Positions 6,493-13,100 of a stretch of 16,010 nt of DNA are shown here, one piece after another (positions within the stretch are counted from its first letter, which is position 1; each line of letters opens with the position of its first letter). The DNA is from DAOTTI01 sp034437795. GTDB lineage: Bacteria; Chloroflexota; UBA11872; UBA12225. The translations under genes and the position numbers were made by a program. Below the pieces are notes generated by a model, which worked only from the letters and a program-made list of their open reading frames with translations, was not told the origin of the DNA and did no database searches. Location: NCBI GenBank assembly GCA_034437795.1, contig DAOTTI010000064.1, positions 1-16,010 of the forward strand, written 5' to 3'.

Positions 6493-6613
6493 TTCCGTCT
6501 CCCACAGGGAGATGGAAAGGGTGAGGGCTCTGCTGAGTTCCGTCTCCCACAGGGAGAGGGTTGGGTGAGGGCTCCTTGGCGGAAGGGTCCCGTCTCCCTG
6601 GGTGAGGGCTCCA
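6493..6613 (+). repeat. Family A hairpin repeats, copies 5 to 7 in tandem
   Basis: Copies 5 (about 6493-6531) and 6 (about 6539-6574) share TTCCGTCTCCCACAGGGAGA and a GGGTGAGGGCTC tail. Copy 7 (about 6588-6613) has lost the right arm of the hairpin: CCGTCTCCCTGGGTGAGGGC. They fill the gap between the convergent LLM and DUF983 genes. Truncation at the hairpin suggests slippage or deletion there. Confidence 0.8.
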
Positions 6614-6629
6614 TTGAGCACGCTGCGGC

Positions 6630-7181
6630 CTAGCCGCTGGAGGCCCCCCGTGTCGGCGGACGGGGCGTGAGGGCGTCGTTCCCCGGCTCGTAGATGGCGC
6701 CGGTGACGTAGAGCACGCTCACCCACAGGGCGCGGGCCGGCCGGTGAAAGAGCAGGCCGAAGACGGTCGCCGCCGCACCGAGGCCGAAGGCCGTCCACCC
6801 CATGGGCGTGGTGGTAAACACGGCAAAGTAGATGGCCCCAGCGGTGCCCAGGATCGACGTGAGCACCATGTTGATGGCCATGCCACCCGTCATCTCCCCG
6901 GGATCAGGCTCGAATTGCAGGCCGCACTGCCGGCAGTGCACCTGCATCCGATAGGTAAATGGGGATGGAAACATCCACCCCCGCCGGCAGGACGGGCAGA
7001 GCGTCAGCACCCCGCAGATCAGGGCGCGAACGGCCTCGAAGAGGCCGAGGCGTCGCCGTCGCGCCGGCGGGGCCGCGAGTGGCCCAGGTCTGGTCACAGA
7101 CAGTCCGGGTCTGGCCGCGTCGGGCGCGGGTCTGGTCGCAGGCGGTACGGGTCTGGTCGCGTGTGGTGCGGGTGTGATCAT
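6630..7181 (-). CDS. DUF983 family zinc-ribbon membrane protein
   Basis: A 183-residue protein. Two CxxC pairs (C62/C65 in LCPSCRRGWMF and C83/C86 in VHCRQCG) form a zinc-ribbon-like motif typical of DUF983, followed by two hydrophobic segments (about 101-122 and 128-147). Family members are small bacterial membrane proteins without a settled function, sometimes found near respiratory oxidase genes. Residues 8-42 are a repeated Ala/Thr-Arg-Pro heptapeptide tract. The ATG at 7179-7181 is preferred; a TTG at 7217 in the same frame is possible. No clear Shine-Dalgarno is present. It is divergent from purK and separated by about 95 bp. Confidence 0.82.
   Translation of the reverse strand: MITPAPHATRPVPPATRPAPDAARPGLSVTRPGPLAAPPARRRRLGLFEAVRALICGVLTLCPSCRRGWMFPSPFTYRMQVHCRQCGLQFEPDPGEMTGGMAINMVLTSILGTAGAIYFAVFTTTPMGWTAFGLGAAATVFGLLFHRPARALWVSVLYVTGAIYEPGNDALTPRPPTRGASSG
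7072..7160 (-). repeat. 21-bp coding repeat in the DUF983 N-terminus
   Basis: On the minus strand the motif GCGACCAGACCCG recurs about every 21 bp, about four times with decay. It encodes heptapeptides ATRPVPP, ATRPAPD, AARPGLS and VTRPGPL. Confidence 0.75.
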
Positions 7182-7243
7182 ATGGATCCAGCCGAAATCT
7201 GGGAACAGTGATCGCAAAGTCTACCGCCTGGCCACGCTCCCAC

Positions 7244-7258
7244 GGGATCACGGATCCC
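7244..7258. promoter_or_regulatory. Small hairpin upstream of the purK start
   Basis: GGGATC-ACG-GATCCC is a 6-bp inverted repeat just upstream of the putative purK -10 element. A repressor site is possible; nothing identifies a binding protein. Confidence 0.3.
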
Positions 7259-7264
7259 CCCCGT

Positions 7265-7270
7265 TACAAT
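7265..7270 (+). promoter_or_regulatory. -10 element placing purK transcription start at its GTG
   Basis: TACAAT (5 of 6 matches to TATAAT) ends six bases before the GTG start of purK. Transcription would begin at or next to the start codon, which suggests a leaderless mRNA. No Shine-Dalgarno precedes that codon. A matching -35 hexamer is not clear. Confidence 0.45.
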
Positions 7271-7276
7271 CGGTCC

Positions 7277-8416
7277 GTGGCGGCAAGACCAGAGCGGCGC
7301 GTCGGCTTCATCGGCGCGGGACAGCTGGCGCGCATGAGCTACCAGGCGGCCATCTCGCTCGGCGTGCACGTCCGGCTGCTCGCGGCCCGCGCGGACGACA
7401 GCGCGGCGCAGGTGGCGCCGGACGTCGTCGTCGGGCCGCCGGCCTCCTGGGAGCACGTGCAGGCGTTCGCCGCCGGCTGCGACGTGATCACCTTCGACCA
7501 CGAGCTGGTCGACCCGGCGCAGCTGATGCGCCTGGAGGCCGCGGGCCACTGTGTCCGGCCGTCGCCGGCCGTGGTGGCCCTGGCCCAGAACAAGCGCCGG
7601 CAGCGGGCCGAGCTAGGGATGCGTGGCTTCCCCGTCCCTCCGCACCGACCGGTGGCGTCGGCGCACGACGTGCTGGCCTTTGCGGACGCCTACGGCTGGC
7701 CGGTCGTGGCCAAGGCAGCGCAGGGCGGCTACGACGGGCGGGGCGTGTGGCTGCTGCACGATCTGGCCGGCGCCCAGGCGCTGCTGGAGCAGACCACGGC
7801 CCGCGGCCTGGACCTGCTGGTCGAGCAGCACGTCCCTATCGAGCGAGAGATCGCCGTGCTGGTGGCCCGCCGGCCGAGCGGCGACGCCGTCGTGTACCCC
7901 GTCGTCGAGACAGTGCAGGTGAACGGCATCTGCCGCGAGGTGCTGGCGCCGGCGCCGATCCCCGATCGCCTGGCGGTGCGGGCCAAGGAGATCGGCCTCG
8001 GCATCGCCGAGGCGATCGGCGCGACCGGCATCCTGGCCGTGGAGCTGTTCGTCGCCGGCGACCAGCTCCTGATCAACGAGCTGGCGGCGCGGCCCCACAA
8101 CTCGGGCCACTTCTCCATCGAAGGCTGCGTCACCTCCCAGTTCGAGAACCATCTGCGGGCCATTCTTGATTGGCCCCTGGGCAGCCCCGCGCTGGTCGCC
8201 CCCGCAGTGGCGATGGCCAACGTCATCGGCGAGTCGGACGAAGATCCCTTCACCCTGCTTCCAGATGCGCTGGCCATCGACGGCGTCCACGTCCACCTGT
8301 ACGGCAAGGCGGCGCGTCCAGGGCGCAAGCTGGGACACGTCACGGTCGTGGGACAGGATCTTGCAGAGATCAGGGCGCGAGCGTCGCGGGCGGCAAGGAT
8401 CTTGAGTAATGCGTAA
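7277..8416 (+). CDS. purK: N5-carboxyaminoimidazole ribonucleotide synthase (PurK)
   Basis: A 379-residue ATP-grasp enzyme that makes N5-CAIR from AIR, bicarbonate and ATP in purine synthesis. GFIGAGQLARM (residues 10-20) opens the pre-ATP-grasp domain. DVITFDHE, AKAAQGGYDGRGVWLL, the ATP-grasp segment AVELFV, and NELAARPHNSGHFSIEGCVTSQFENHLRA are characteristic PurK motifs. Length matches the family. The GTG at 7277 begins nine residues before GFIG; an in-frame GTG at 7208 would add a stretch with no family similarity. No Shine-Dalgarno is seen, and a -10 box six bases upstream suggests a leaderless transcript. The stop lies inside a heptad repeat. It is followed by purE, its pathway partner. 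Confidence 0.95.
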   Translation: MAARPERRVGFIGAGQLARMSYQAAISLGVHVRLLAARADDSAAQVAPDVVVGPPASWEHVQAFAAGCDVITFDHELVDPAQLMRLEAAGHCVRPSPAVVALAQNKRRQRAELGMRGFPVPPHRPVASAHDVLAFADAYGWPVVAKAAQGGYDGRGVWLLHDLAGAQALLEQTTARGLDLLVEQHVPIEREIAVLVARRPSGDAVVYPVVETVQVNGICREVLAPAPIPDRLAVRAKEIGLGIAEAIGATGILAVELFVAGDQLLINELAARPHNSGHFSIEGCVTSQFENHLRAILDWPLGSPALVAPAVAMANVIGESDEDPFTLLPDALAIDGVHVHLYGKAARPGRKLGHVTVVGQDLAEIRARASRAARILSNA

Positions 8417-8513
8417 TACGTAATGCGTAATGCGTAACGTGGAAGGCATAAGATGGTTGGTTTAGCCGGAAGATATCGGACGTCGCAAATTACGTATTAC
8501 GTATTTCGCATTA
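8406..8513. repeat. Inverted pair of heptad arrays between purK and purE
   Basis: Five heptads of GTAATRC type run from 8406 to 8440 and include the purK stop codon. A second array at 8489-8513 (ATTACGT, ATTACGT, ATTTCGC, ATTA) is in the opposite orientation. 8407-8431 is complementary to 8489-8513 at 23 of 25 positions, so the 107-bp spacer could fold into a long hairpin with a 57-nt loop just before purE. Confidence 0.85.
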
Positions 8514-8523
8514 GGAACCTGAG

Positions 8524-9069
8524 ATGACGGCGGAGACGGCGCAACACCCTGGCGGACGACCCCTGGTAGGGGTGGTCATGGGCAGCGACTCCGACCTGAA
8601 GGTGATGCGGGCGGCGGTGGAGGCGCTCCAGGAGTTCGGGGTGCCGGTGGAGGTGCGCGTCGTCTCCGCGCACCGCACGCCGCAGGAGATGCTGGAGTAC
8701 GCCCGCACGGCCGCCCAGCGGGGCCTCAAGGTGATCATTGCCGGCGCCGGCGGCGCGGCCCACCTGCCGGGCATGCTCGCCTCGGCCACCCCCCTCCCCG
8801 TCATCGGCGTGCCGGTGCCGCTGTCCTACCTCGATGGGATGGATTCCCTGCTGTCCATCGTCCAGATGCCGGCCGGCGTGCCGGTGGCCACGGTGGCCAT
8901 TGCCGGGGCGCGCAACGCTGGCCTGCTGGCTGTGCGCATCCTGGCCACCGCCAACGAATCGCTGCGGCGGGCCATGGAGCGCTACCAGTCCGAGCTAGCG
9001 GCCATGGTCAGGGAAAAGGACGCCGCCGTCCGCGCGCAGTTTCCCGTTCCCGACGCCTCCTCCCCATGA
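8524..9069 (+). CDS. purE: 5-(carboxyamino)imidazole ribonucleotide mutase (PurE, class I)
   Basis: A 181-residue enzyme that converts N5-CAIR, the PurK product, into CAIR. The phosphate-binding MGSDSDL (19-25), the catalytic-loop SAHRTP (48-53) and GAGGAAHLPGM (74-84) are the class I PurE signatures. The presence of purK next door agrees with the two-step bacterial route. The start at 8524 is preceded only by a weak GGAACC; residues 1-12 are a short extension. The C-terminal ~20 residues extend past the usual end. The stop codon overlaps the murE start (ATGA), which implies translational coupling. Confidence 0.95.
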   Translation: MTAETAQHPGGRPLVGVVMGSDSDLKVMRAAVEALQEFGVPVEVRVVSAHRTPQEMLEYARTAAQRGLKVIIAGAGGAAHLPGMLASATPLPVIGVPVPLSYLDGMDSLLSIVQMPAGVPVATVAIAGARNAGLLAVRILATANESLRRAMERYQSELAAMVREKDAAVRAQFPVPDASSP

Positions 9070-10661
9070 GACTCTCGGAGCTCCTGGCCGGCCTGCCCGA
9101 GCACGTCCACTACGACGGCCCTGATCCGGAGATCACGGGCATCGCCTACGACTCACGGCGCGTGCAGCCGGGGGCGCTCTTCGTGGCCGTCTGGCACCCG
9201 GGCTACGCCGCCGACCGGCACCAGTTTGCCGGCGCTGCCGTCCGCGCTGGCGCGGCCGCCGTCGTCGCCCAGCGACCGGTGGACGTGCCCCCGGGGACGC
9301 CGGTGGTCGTCGTACCGGATACGCCGCGGGCCCTCGGCTGGCTCGCGGCGGCCTTCCACGGCTTCCCCTCGGCGCGCCTGGGCCTGGCCGGCGTCACCGG
9401 CACCGACGGCAAGACGACCACCTGCACCATGGCCACGACCATCCTGGAGGCGGCGGGGTACCGGACGGGAATGGTCACCACCGTCGCAGCGAAGACGGCC
9501 GGGGAGTGGCGGGAGAAGCTAGAGCACACCAGCACGCCGGAAGCGGTCGAGGTGCAGGCCCTGCTGGCCGAGACCGTGGCCGGCGGGGGCCGGCGGGCCG
9601 TGGTGGAGGCGACGTCGCACGCGCTGGACCAGGACCGCCTGGCCGGCTGCGAGTTCGACGTGGCAGTGGTGACCCGCGTCACTCACGAGCACCTGGAGTA
9701 TCACGGCACCTACGAGAACTACCTGGCGGCCAAGGCGCGCTTGCTCGAGCTCCTGCGCCCGGACCCTAGGCATCCCAAGATGGAGCGCATCCCCAAGGCG
9801 GCCATCCTGAACGTGGACGACGGCAGCTACGACTACCTGGCCGCGCGCTCCCCCGTCCCCATCATTCGCTACGGCATGGCGCGCGACGCGGACGTGCGCG
9901 CGCTCGACCTCCAGAGCGCGGGCTGGACGGCGGCCTGCCGCGTCGTCTCCCCCTGGGGGACCGGCGCGCTCCGGCTCCAGGTGCCGGGCGCCTTCAACGT
10001 CTACAACGCCCTTGGCGCCCTGGCCGCCGCCTGTACCCTTGGCGCACCATTCGCCGTCGCTCTCGAGGCGCTGCAAGCCTTCCGCGGCGTCCCCGGGCGC
10101 ATGGAACGGATCGACTGCGGCCAGCCGTTCCAGGTGATCGTCGACTTTGCGCACACGCCGGATAGCCTGACGCAGGCGCTGGACGTCCTGCGGGCGCTCA
10201 CGCCCGGCCGGCTGATCGTCGTGTTCGGCTCGGCCGGCGAGCGGGACCGCGTCAAGCGCCCCTGGATGGGCCGGATCGCAGCCGAGCGCGCCGACTACTT
10301 CATTCTCACCGACGAGGACCCCCGCCTGGAGGACCGCCACCAGATCATCGCCGAGATCGCGCAGGGGGCGCTCGACGCTGGCGCGGTGGAAGGGCACCAG
10401 TTCGCGCGGATCCCCGATCGCCGGCAGGCCATCGCTGAGGCGCTGGCCCGCGCGCGGCGCGGGGACACCGTACTGCTCGCCGGCAAGGGACACGAGAAGT
10501 CCATCATCGGCGCGCGGGACGGCCAACTGCACAGCATCCCCTGGGACGAGGCATCGGTGGCGCGGGAGGAACTGCGCCGGCTGGGCTACGGGCTTCCCGT
10601 TCCCTCCGCCGCCCCGGACGCGGGGACGCACGGGCCCCCGGATGCGCACGGCTCGCCCTGA
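9066..10661 (+). CDS. murE: UDP-N-acetylmuramoyl-tripeptide synthetase (MurE-type Mur ligase)
   Basis: A 531-residue Mur ligase that adds the third amino acid, a diamino acid, to UDP-MurNAc-L-Ala-D-Glu in the cytosol, using ATP. The N-terminal MurE domain has AYDSRRVQPGALFVA. The P-loop is GVTGTDGKTTT with K116. THEHLEYHGTYENYLAAK ends in K223, the position of the carbamylated lysine. The C-terminal domain has GRMERI, VDFAHTPDSL and FGSAGERD. The residues that choose the amino acid read T-D-E-D-P-R (415-420), so EDPR stands where meso-DAP enzymes have DNPR; the diamino acid used is uncertain. The P-loop has GTDGK instead of the common GTNGK. The last ~25 residues are a Pro/Ala tail. It starts on the purE stop (ATGA), with no other cell-wall gene in view. 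Confidence 0.92.
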   Translation: MRLSELLAGLPEHVHYDGPDPEITGIAYDSRRVQPGALFVAVWHPGYAADRHQFAGAAVRAGAAAVVAQRPVDVPPGTPVVVVPDTPRALGWLAAAFHGFPSARLGLAGVTGTDGKTTTCTMATTILEAAGYRTGMVTTVAAKTAGEWREKLEHTSTPEAVEVQALLAETVAGGGRRAVVEATSHALDQDRLAGCEFDVAVVTRVTHEHLEYHGTYENYLAAKARLLELLRPDPRHPKMERIPKAAILNVDDGSYDYLAARSPVPIIRYGMARDADVRALDLQSAGWTAACRVVSPWGTGALRLQVPGAFNVYNALGALAAACTLGAPFAVALEALQAFRGVPGRMERIDCGQPFQVIVDFAHTPDSLTQALDVLRALTPGRLIVVFGSAGERDRVKRPWMGRIAAERADYFILTDEDPRLEDRHQIIAEIAQGALDAGAVEGHQFARIPDRRQAIAEALARARRGDTVLLAGKGHEKSIIGARDGQLHSIPWDEASVAREELRRLGYGLPVPSAAPDAGTHGPPDAHGSP

Positions 10662-10726
10662 CCGTGCCCGTCAGCACTGGCTCACCACCCCCGACGCGGC
10701 GATGTGCCAGGCCTCCGTTACCACCC

Positions 10727-10743
10727 GTTACGCATTACGTATT
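10727..10743. repeat. Left part of heptad array split by the IS
   Basis: GTTACGC, ATTACGT and ATT precede the insertion sequence. Joined to the right part (11837-11871) with one ATT removed, the 7-bp phase is unbroken. Positions 10662-10726 hold nothing recognisable. Confidence 0.8.
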
Positions 10744-10754
10744 AGGGCCTTGTG

Positions 10755-11738
10755 CTAGATGGGGAAGACGAGGTGCTTGAGGTGGAGGGGAGCGGGGGCA
10801 CCGGCCTGCCGGTTGAGGCGCAGACAGAGGGTGTGGGCGGCGAGCTTGCTGGAGAGGCGGGCCCACAAGCCCCAGAAGCGCTGGGCGTGGTTCTCCTCGA
10901 TATGGAACGGGGGGCTGAGCGGTTCATTGACGGTTTCGATGATCTGGCGCCAGTGGCCATGGAGCGCAACGCAGTCTGGCGGAAGTTGGTGCCGTCGGTT
11001 GGCGCGGGGCACCGTGAACAGGGTAATGCCCGCTTCCTGCGCCAGGGACACGGCGACACGCGCACTGATGTACCCCTTGTCGCCCAGCACCAGCAGGTCG
11101 TGGTGCTCGGCCAGCAGTTCGGCACCGACCGCCAGGTCGGGGGCGTGGGCGGGCGCCAACGCACAGTCGAGGATGACGCCCCCCCCAACGTCGAGGATGA
11201 CGCCCCCCAACGTCACCAGCAGGTGCAACTTGTCGCCGAAGCTGGTCTGCTTCTTGGACGCCACCTTGCCAACGCTCGCGCCCGCGGCGCGCCAGTCACT
11301 CGCCGCTGGGGAACCAGGTACCAGGTGGAAGCGCATGACGGGCACCGGCAGACTGTCGACGGCGCACTGCCGGTCGCCGGCCAGATCCAGCTGCGCCAGC
11401 GCCACCCAGCGCACCGCGTTGAGCGGGTGCATCAGTGCGCGGCGACGGTTGAACCGCCTGCGTTCGGGCACGATGGGGAACAGGTCCCGGTGCTCCCGCC
11501 AGCACGCCACCGCCTCCGTCTCCAGGTCCCAGCCCCGGCACTCGCCCACCAGTACCATCGTGAGCAGTTCACTGTCGCTGCCGGCCGGCGCCGGGCGCGG
11601 GCGCCAGTACCACCCGCTGCCACAGCTCATCGACCACCACGTACGCTGCCACAGCTCATCGACCACCACGTACATCGCCAAGCAGAAGACCGCAAACGCG
11701 CCGTCAGTCTCCCCACCCACCGCCTGGTGAGCTACCAT
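10755..11738 (-). CDS. DDE transposase of the IS982-like insertion sequence
   Basis: A 327-residue transposase. The likely DDE triad is D128 in AVDSLPVPV, D220 in VLGDKGYIS and E268 in RQIIETVNEP. FPIVPERRRFNRRR (88-100) upstream of the first Asp and FGDKLHLLV after it resemble IS982-family transposases. Two tandem duplications are visible. A 29-bp unit is repeated at 11616-11673, so residues ~33-52 look out of frame relative to the ancestral protein. A second at 11166-11211 gives GGVILDVGGGVILD. In both cases extra bases restore the frame, so the catalytic core stays intact. Activity is therefore uncertain. The ATG at 11736-11738 has only a weak Shine-Dalgarno. It cuts the murE-dagK interval and lies opposite to both genes. 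Confidence 0.8.
   Translation of the reverse strand: MVAHQAVGGETDGAFAVFCLAMYVVVDELWQRTWWSMSCGSGWYWRPRPAPAGSDSELLTMVLVGECRGWDLETEAVACWREHRDLFPIVPERRRFNRRRALMHPLNAVRWVALAQLDLAGDRQCAVDSLPVPVMRFHLVPGSPAASDWRAAGASVGKVASKKQTSFGDKLHLLVTLGGVILDVGGGVILDCALAPAHAPDLAVGAELLAEHHDLLVLGDKGYISARVAVSLAQEAGITLFTVPRANRRHQLPPDCVALHGHWRQIIETVNEPLSPPFHIEENHAQRFWGLWARLSSKLAAHTLCLRLNRQAGAPAPLHLKHLVFPI
11166..11211. repeat. Tandem duplication in the transposase gene (24 + 22 bp)
   Basis: GTCGAGGATGACG, C-run, AAC occurs at 11166-11189 with eight C and again at 11190-11211 with six C. The 22-bp duplication plus two extra C gives a net 24 bp, which keeps the reading frame. Confidence 0.85.
11616..11673. repeat. 29-bp exact tandem duplication in the transposase gene
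   Basis: The unit beginning GCTGCCACAGCTCATCGACC occurs at 11616-11644 and again at 11645-11673 without a mismatch, which suggests a recent event. By itself it would shift the frame. Confidence 0.9.
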
Positions 11739-11836
11739 CGTCTGGTCCTCCTGGGTCCTTGGGTCTGTCTCGACCCCACAACCCCTACGGCCGGGGAGGA
11801 CGTCCCGTCAACACGACACAACTCGCACAAGGCCCT

Positions 11837-11871
11837 ATTACGCATTACGTATTACGCTTTACGCCCTACGT
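11837..11871. repeat. Right part of heptad array, ending at the dagK start codon
   Basis: Five heptads in exact phase (ATTACGC, ATTACGT, ATTACGC, TTTACGC, CCTACGT) run to 11871, and the ATG of the lipid kinase gene is the next codon. Confidence 0.85.
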
Positions 11872-12756
11872 ATGCTCACCGTCGTCTACGTGGTGAATCC
11901 GGCTGCGGCCGGCGCGCGGGCGACCCAGTTTGTGCCGCAGTTGCGTGCGGCCGCTGCTGCCCTTGGCCTCCAGGGGGAGATCGTCTGCACGGACAGGCCG
12001 GGCGACGCCACGGCCCTGGCGGGCCAGGCGGCGGCCGCCGGCGCCGAGGTGGTGGTCGCCGTCGGCGGTGACGGGACGGCGGCGGAGGTGGCGGCCGGCC
12101 TGCTGGGGACGGGTACGGCGCTCGCCGTGCTGCCGGCCGGGAGCGGGAACGATCTGGCCGCGGAGCTAGGCATGCCCAGAGAGTGGCGCCACGCGCTGGC
12201 CGCCCTAGTCGCTGCCCGCCGGCGGCGGATCGACGTCGGGTTCGCCAACGGCCGGCCCTTCTTGCAGTCGGCGGGCGCCGGCCTCGACGCCTACGTCGCC
12301 CAGCTGCGCCAGCGGGGCCGCCGCCTGGCCGGCCTGGCCGGCCCCCGCGCCTACGCCGTGCTCGCCATCCTGGGGCTGCTGACCTACCGCCCCGTCGAGG
12401 CGACGCTCCAGCTGGATGGCCGGCGCTGGACGCAGCGGCTGCTGGCGGTGACGGTGGCCAATGGCGAGCGCTACGGGGGCGGGCTGCGTATCGCGCCGGG
12501 CGCGCAGATCGACGATGGGGAGTTCGACGTGGCGATCGTCGGCGACCTGGGCCGGCTCGATGCGCTACGCACCTTTCCGCGCGTGTACCATGGCGCGCAC
12601 GTGGGCCATCCCAAGTTCCGGCTGGCGCGCGGCCAGTCGCTCACGGTCTCCGCTGCGCGCCCGCTGCCGGTGCACGCCGACGGTGAGCTGCACGGGGTCA
12701 CGCCGACGACGTTCACCATCCAGCCGCGGGCGCTGGAGGTGCTCTGTCTGCGCTGA
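11872..12756 (+). CDS. Diacylglycerol kinase-like lipid kinase (YegS/BmrU/DagK family)
   Basis: A 294-residue member of the diacylglycerol/sphingosine kinase catalytic-domain family, which phosphorylates a lipid hydroxyl with ATP, near the membrane. VVNPAAAG (7-14) and the nucleotide loop VGGDGT (64-69) are present, as are LPAGSGNDLA (87-96) and GERYGGGLRIAPGAQIDDGEFDV, the motif set of the family. Length fits YegS/DgkB-like proteins. The exact lipid cannot be told. No Shine-Dalgarno precedes the ATG: it follows a heptad array at once, with an IS 35 bp upstream, so any original promoter may be separated from the gene. An internal start is possible only by losing the conserved N-terminal strand. 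The next gene is 447 bp away. Confidence 0.9.
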   Translation: MLTVVYVVNPAAAGARATQFVPQLRAAAAALGLQGEIVCTDRPGDATALAGQAAAAGAEVVVAVGGDGTAAEVAAGLLGTGTALAVLPAGSGNDLAAELGMPREWRHALAALVAARRRRIDVGFANGRPFLQSAGAGLDAYVAQLRQRGRRLAGLAGPRAYAVLAILGLLTYRPVEATLQLDGRRWTQRLLAVTVANGERYGGGLRIAPGAQIDDGEFDVAIVGDLGRLDALRTFPRVYHGAHVGHPKFRLARGQSLTVSAARPLPVHADGELHGVTPTTFTIQPRALEVLCLR

Positions 12757-12943
12757 CCTCCACGCGGCGGCCGCGCTCGCCGGTCGCTGAAGCGGTCCGG
12801 CTATCATGCGGCCAAGCCCCCCGGCGCGGGCTCGACGGCGCCGCTGGGGAGCGGCTTGGCCAGCAGGGGTGCGGGGCTGTGGCCGGCGGGGCCGCAGATG
12901 TACCCCCAGTCGGATGGTCTGGGGTGTGCCAGGGTTCTTCACC

Positions 12944-12989
12944 AGCGGAGCCCTCACCCTAGCCCTCTCCCAAAGGGAGATGGGACCCA
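12944..12989 (-). repeat. Family A hairpin repeat, copy 8 (reverse)
   Basis: The reverse complement reads CTCCCTTTGGGAGAGGG, then CTAGGGTGAGGGCTCCGCTG, the best-preserved copy besides copy 1. It lies in the 447-base gap between dagK and the aldolase gene. Nothing else in that gap resembles a gene. Confidence 0.75.
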
Positions 12990-13064
12990 GCGCTCGCCTC
13001 AAGGCGGAGCCTACACCCTCGGGAACTCGTCGCTGGCCATTGGCATGGGAAGCCTGGCTCGTCT

Positions 13065-13088
13065 GGGACTTGCCGCGAGTCCCCCTTT
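13065..13088 (+). terminator. Possible terminator-like hairpin between dagK and aldolase genes
   Basis: GGGACT (13065-13070) pairs with AGTCCC (13078-13083) around a 7-nt loop, followed by CCTTTCT. It is about 310 bases past the dagK stop, so its role is doubtful. Confidence 0.25.
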
Positions 13089-13100
13089 CTGGCGCGCAAG

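Larger units (their letters stand above)
10744..11836 (-). mobile_element. Insertion sequence, 1093 bp, IS982-like
   Basis: Terminal inverted repeats are AGGGCCTTGTGCTAG at the left end and the reverse complement of AGGGCCTTGTGCGAG at the right end (14 of 15 match). One transposase fills the element on the minus strand, and its stop codon lies inside the left repeat. ATT flanks both ends (10741-10743 and 11837-11839), consistent with a 3-bp target duplication. The family call rests on transposase motifs; IS5-like relatives with a TA target are an alternative. Confidence 0.85.

Noticed and set aside
9519..10649. A 376-codon minus-strand frame opposite murE
   Set aside because: It is antisense to a well-conserved gene and has no motif.
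10741..11839. Target duplication of TA, with IS ends at GGGCC
   Set aside because: It is possible from the bases alone, but removing it breaks the 7-bp phase of the flanking array, while ATT preserves it.
10752..12071. A 439-codon plus-strand frame across the IS
   Set aside because: It runs antisense through the transposase and into dagK in another frame, across the IS border. No single gene would be expected there.
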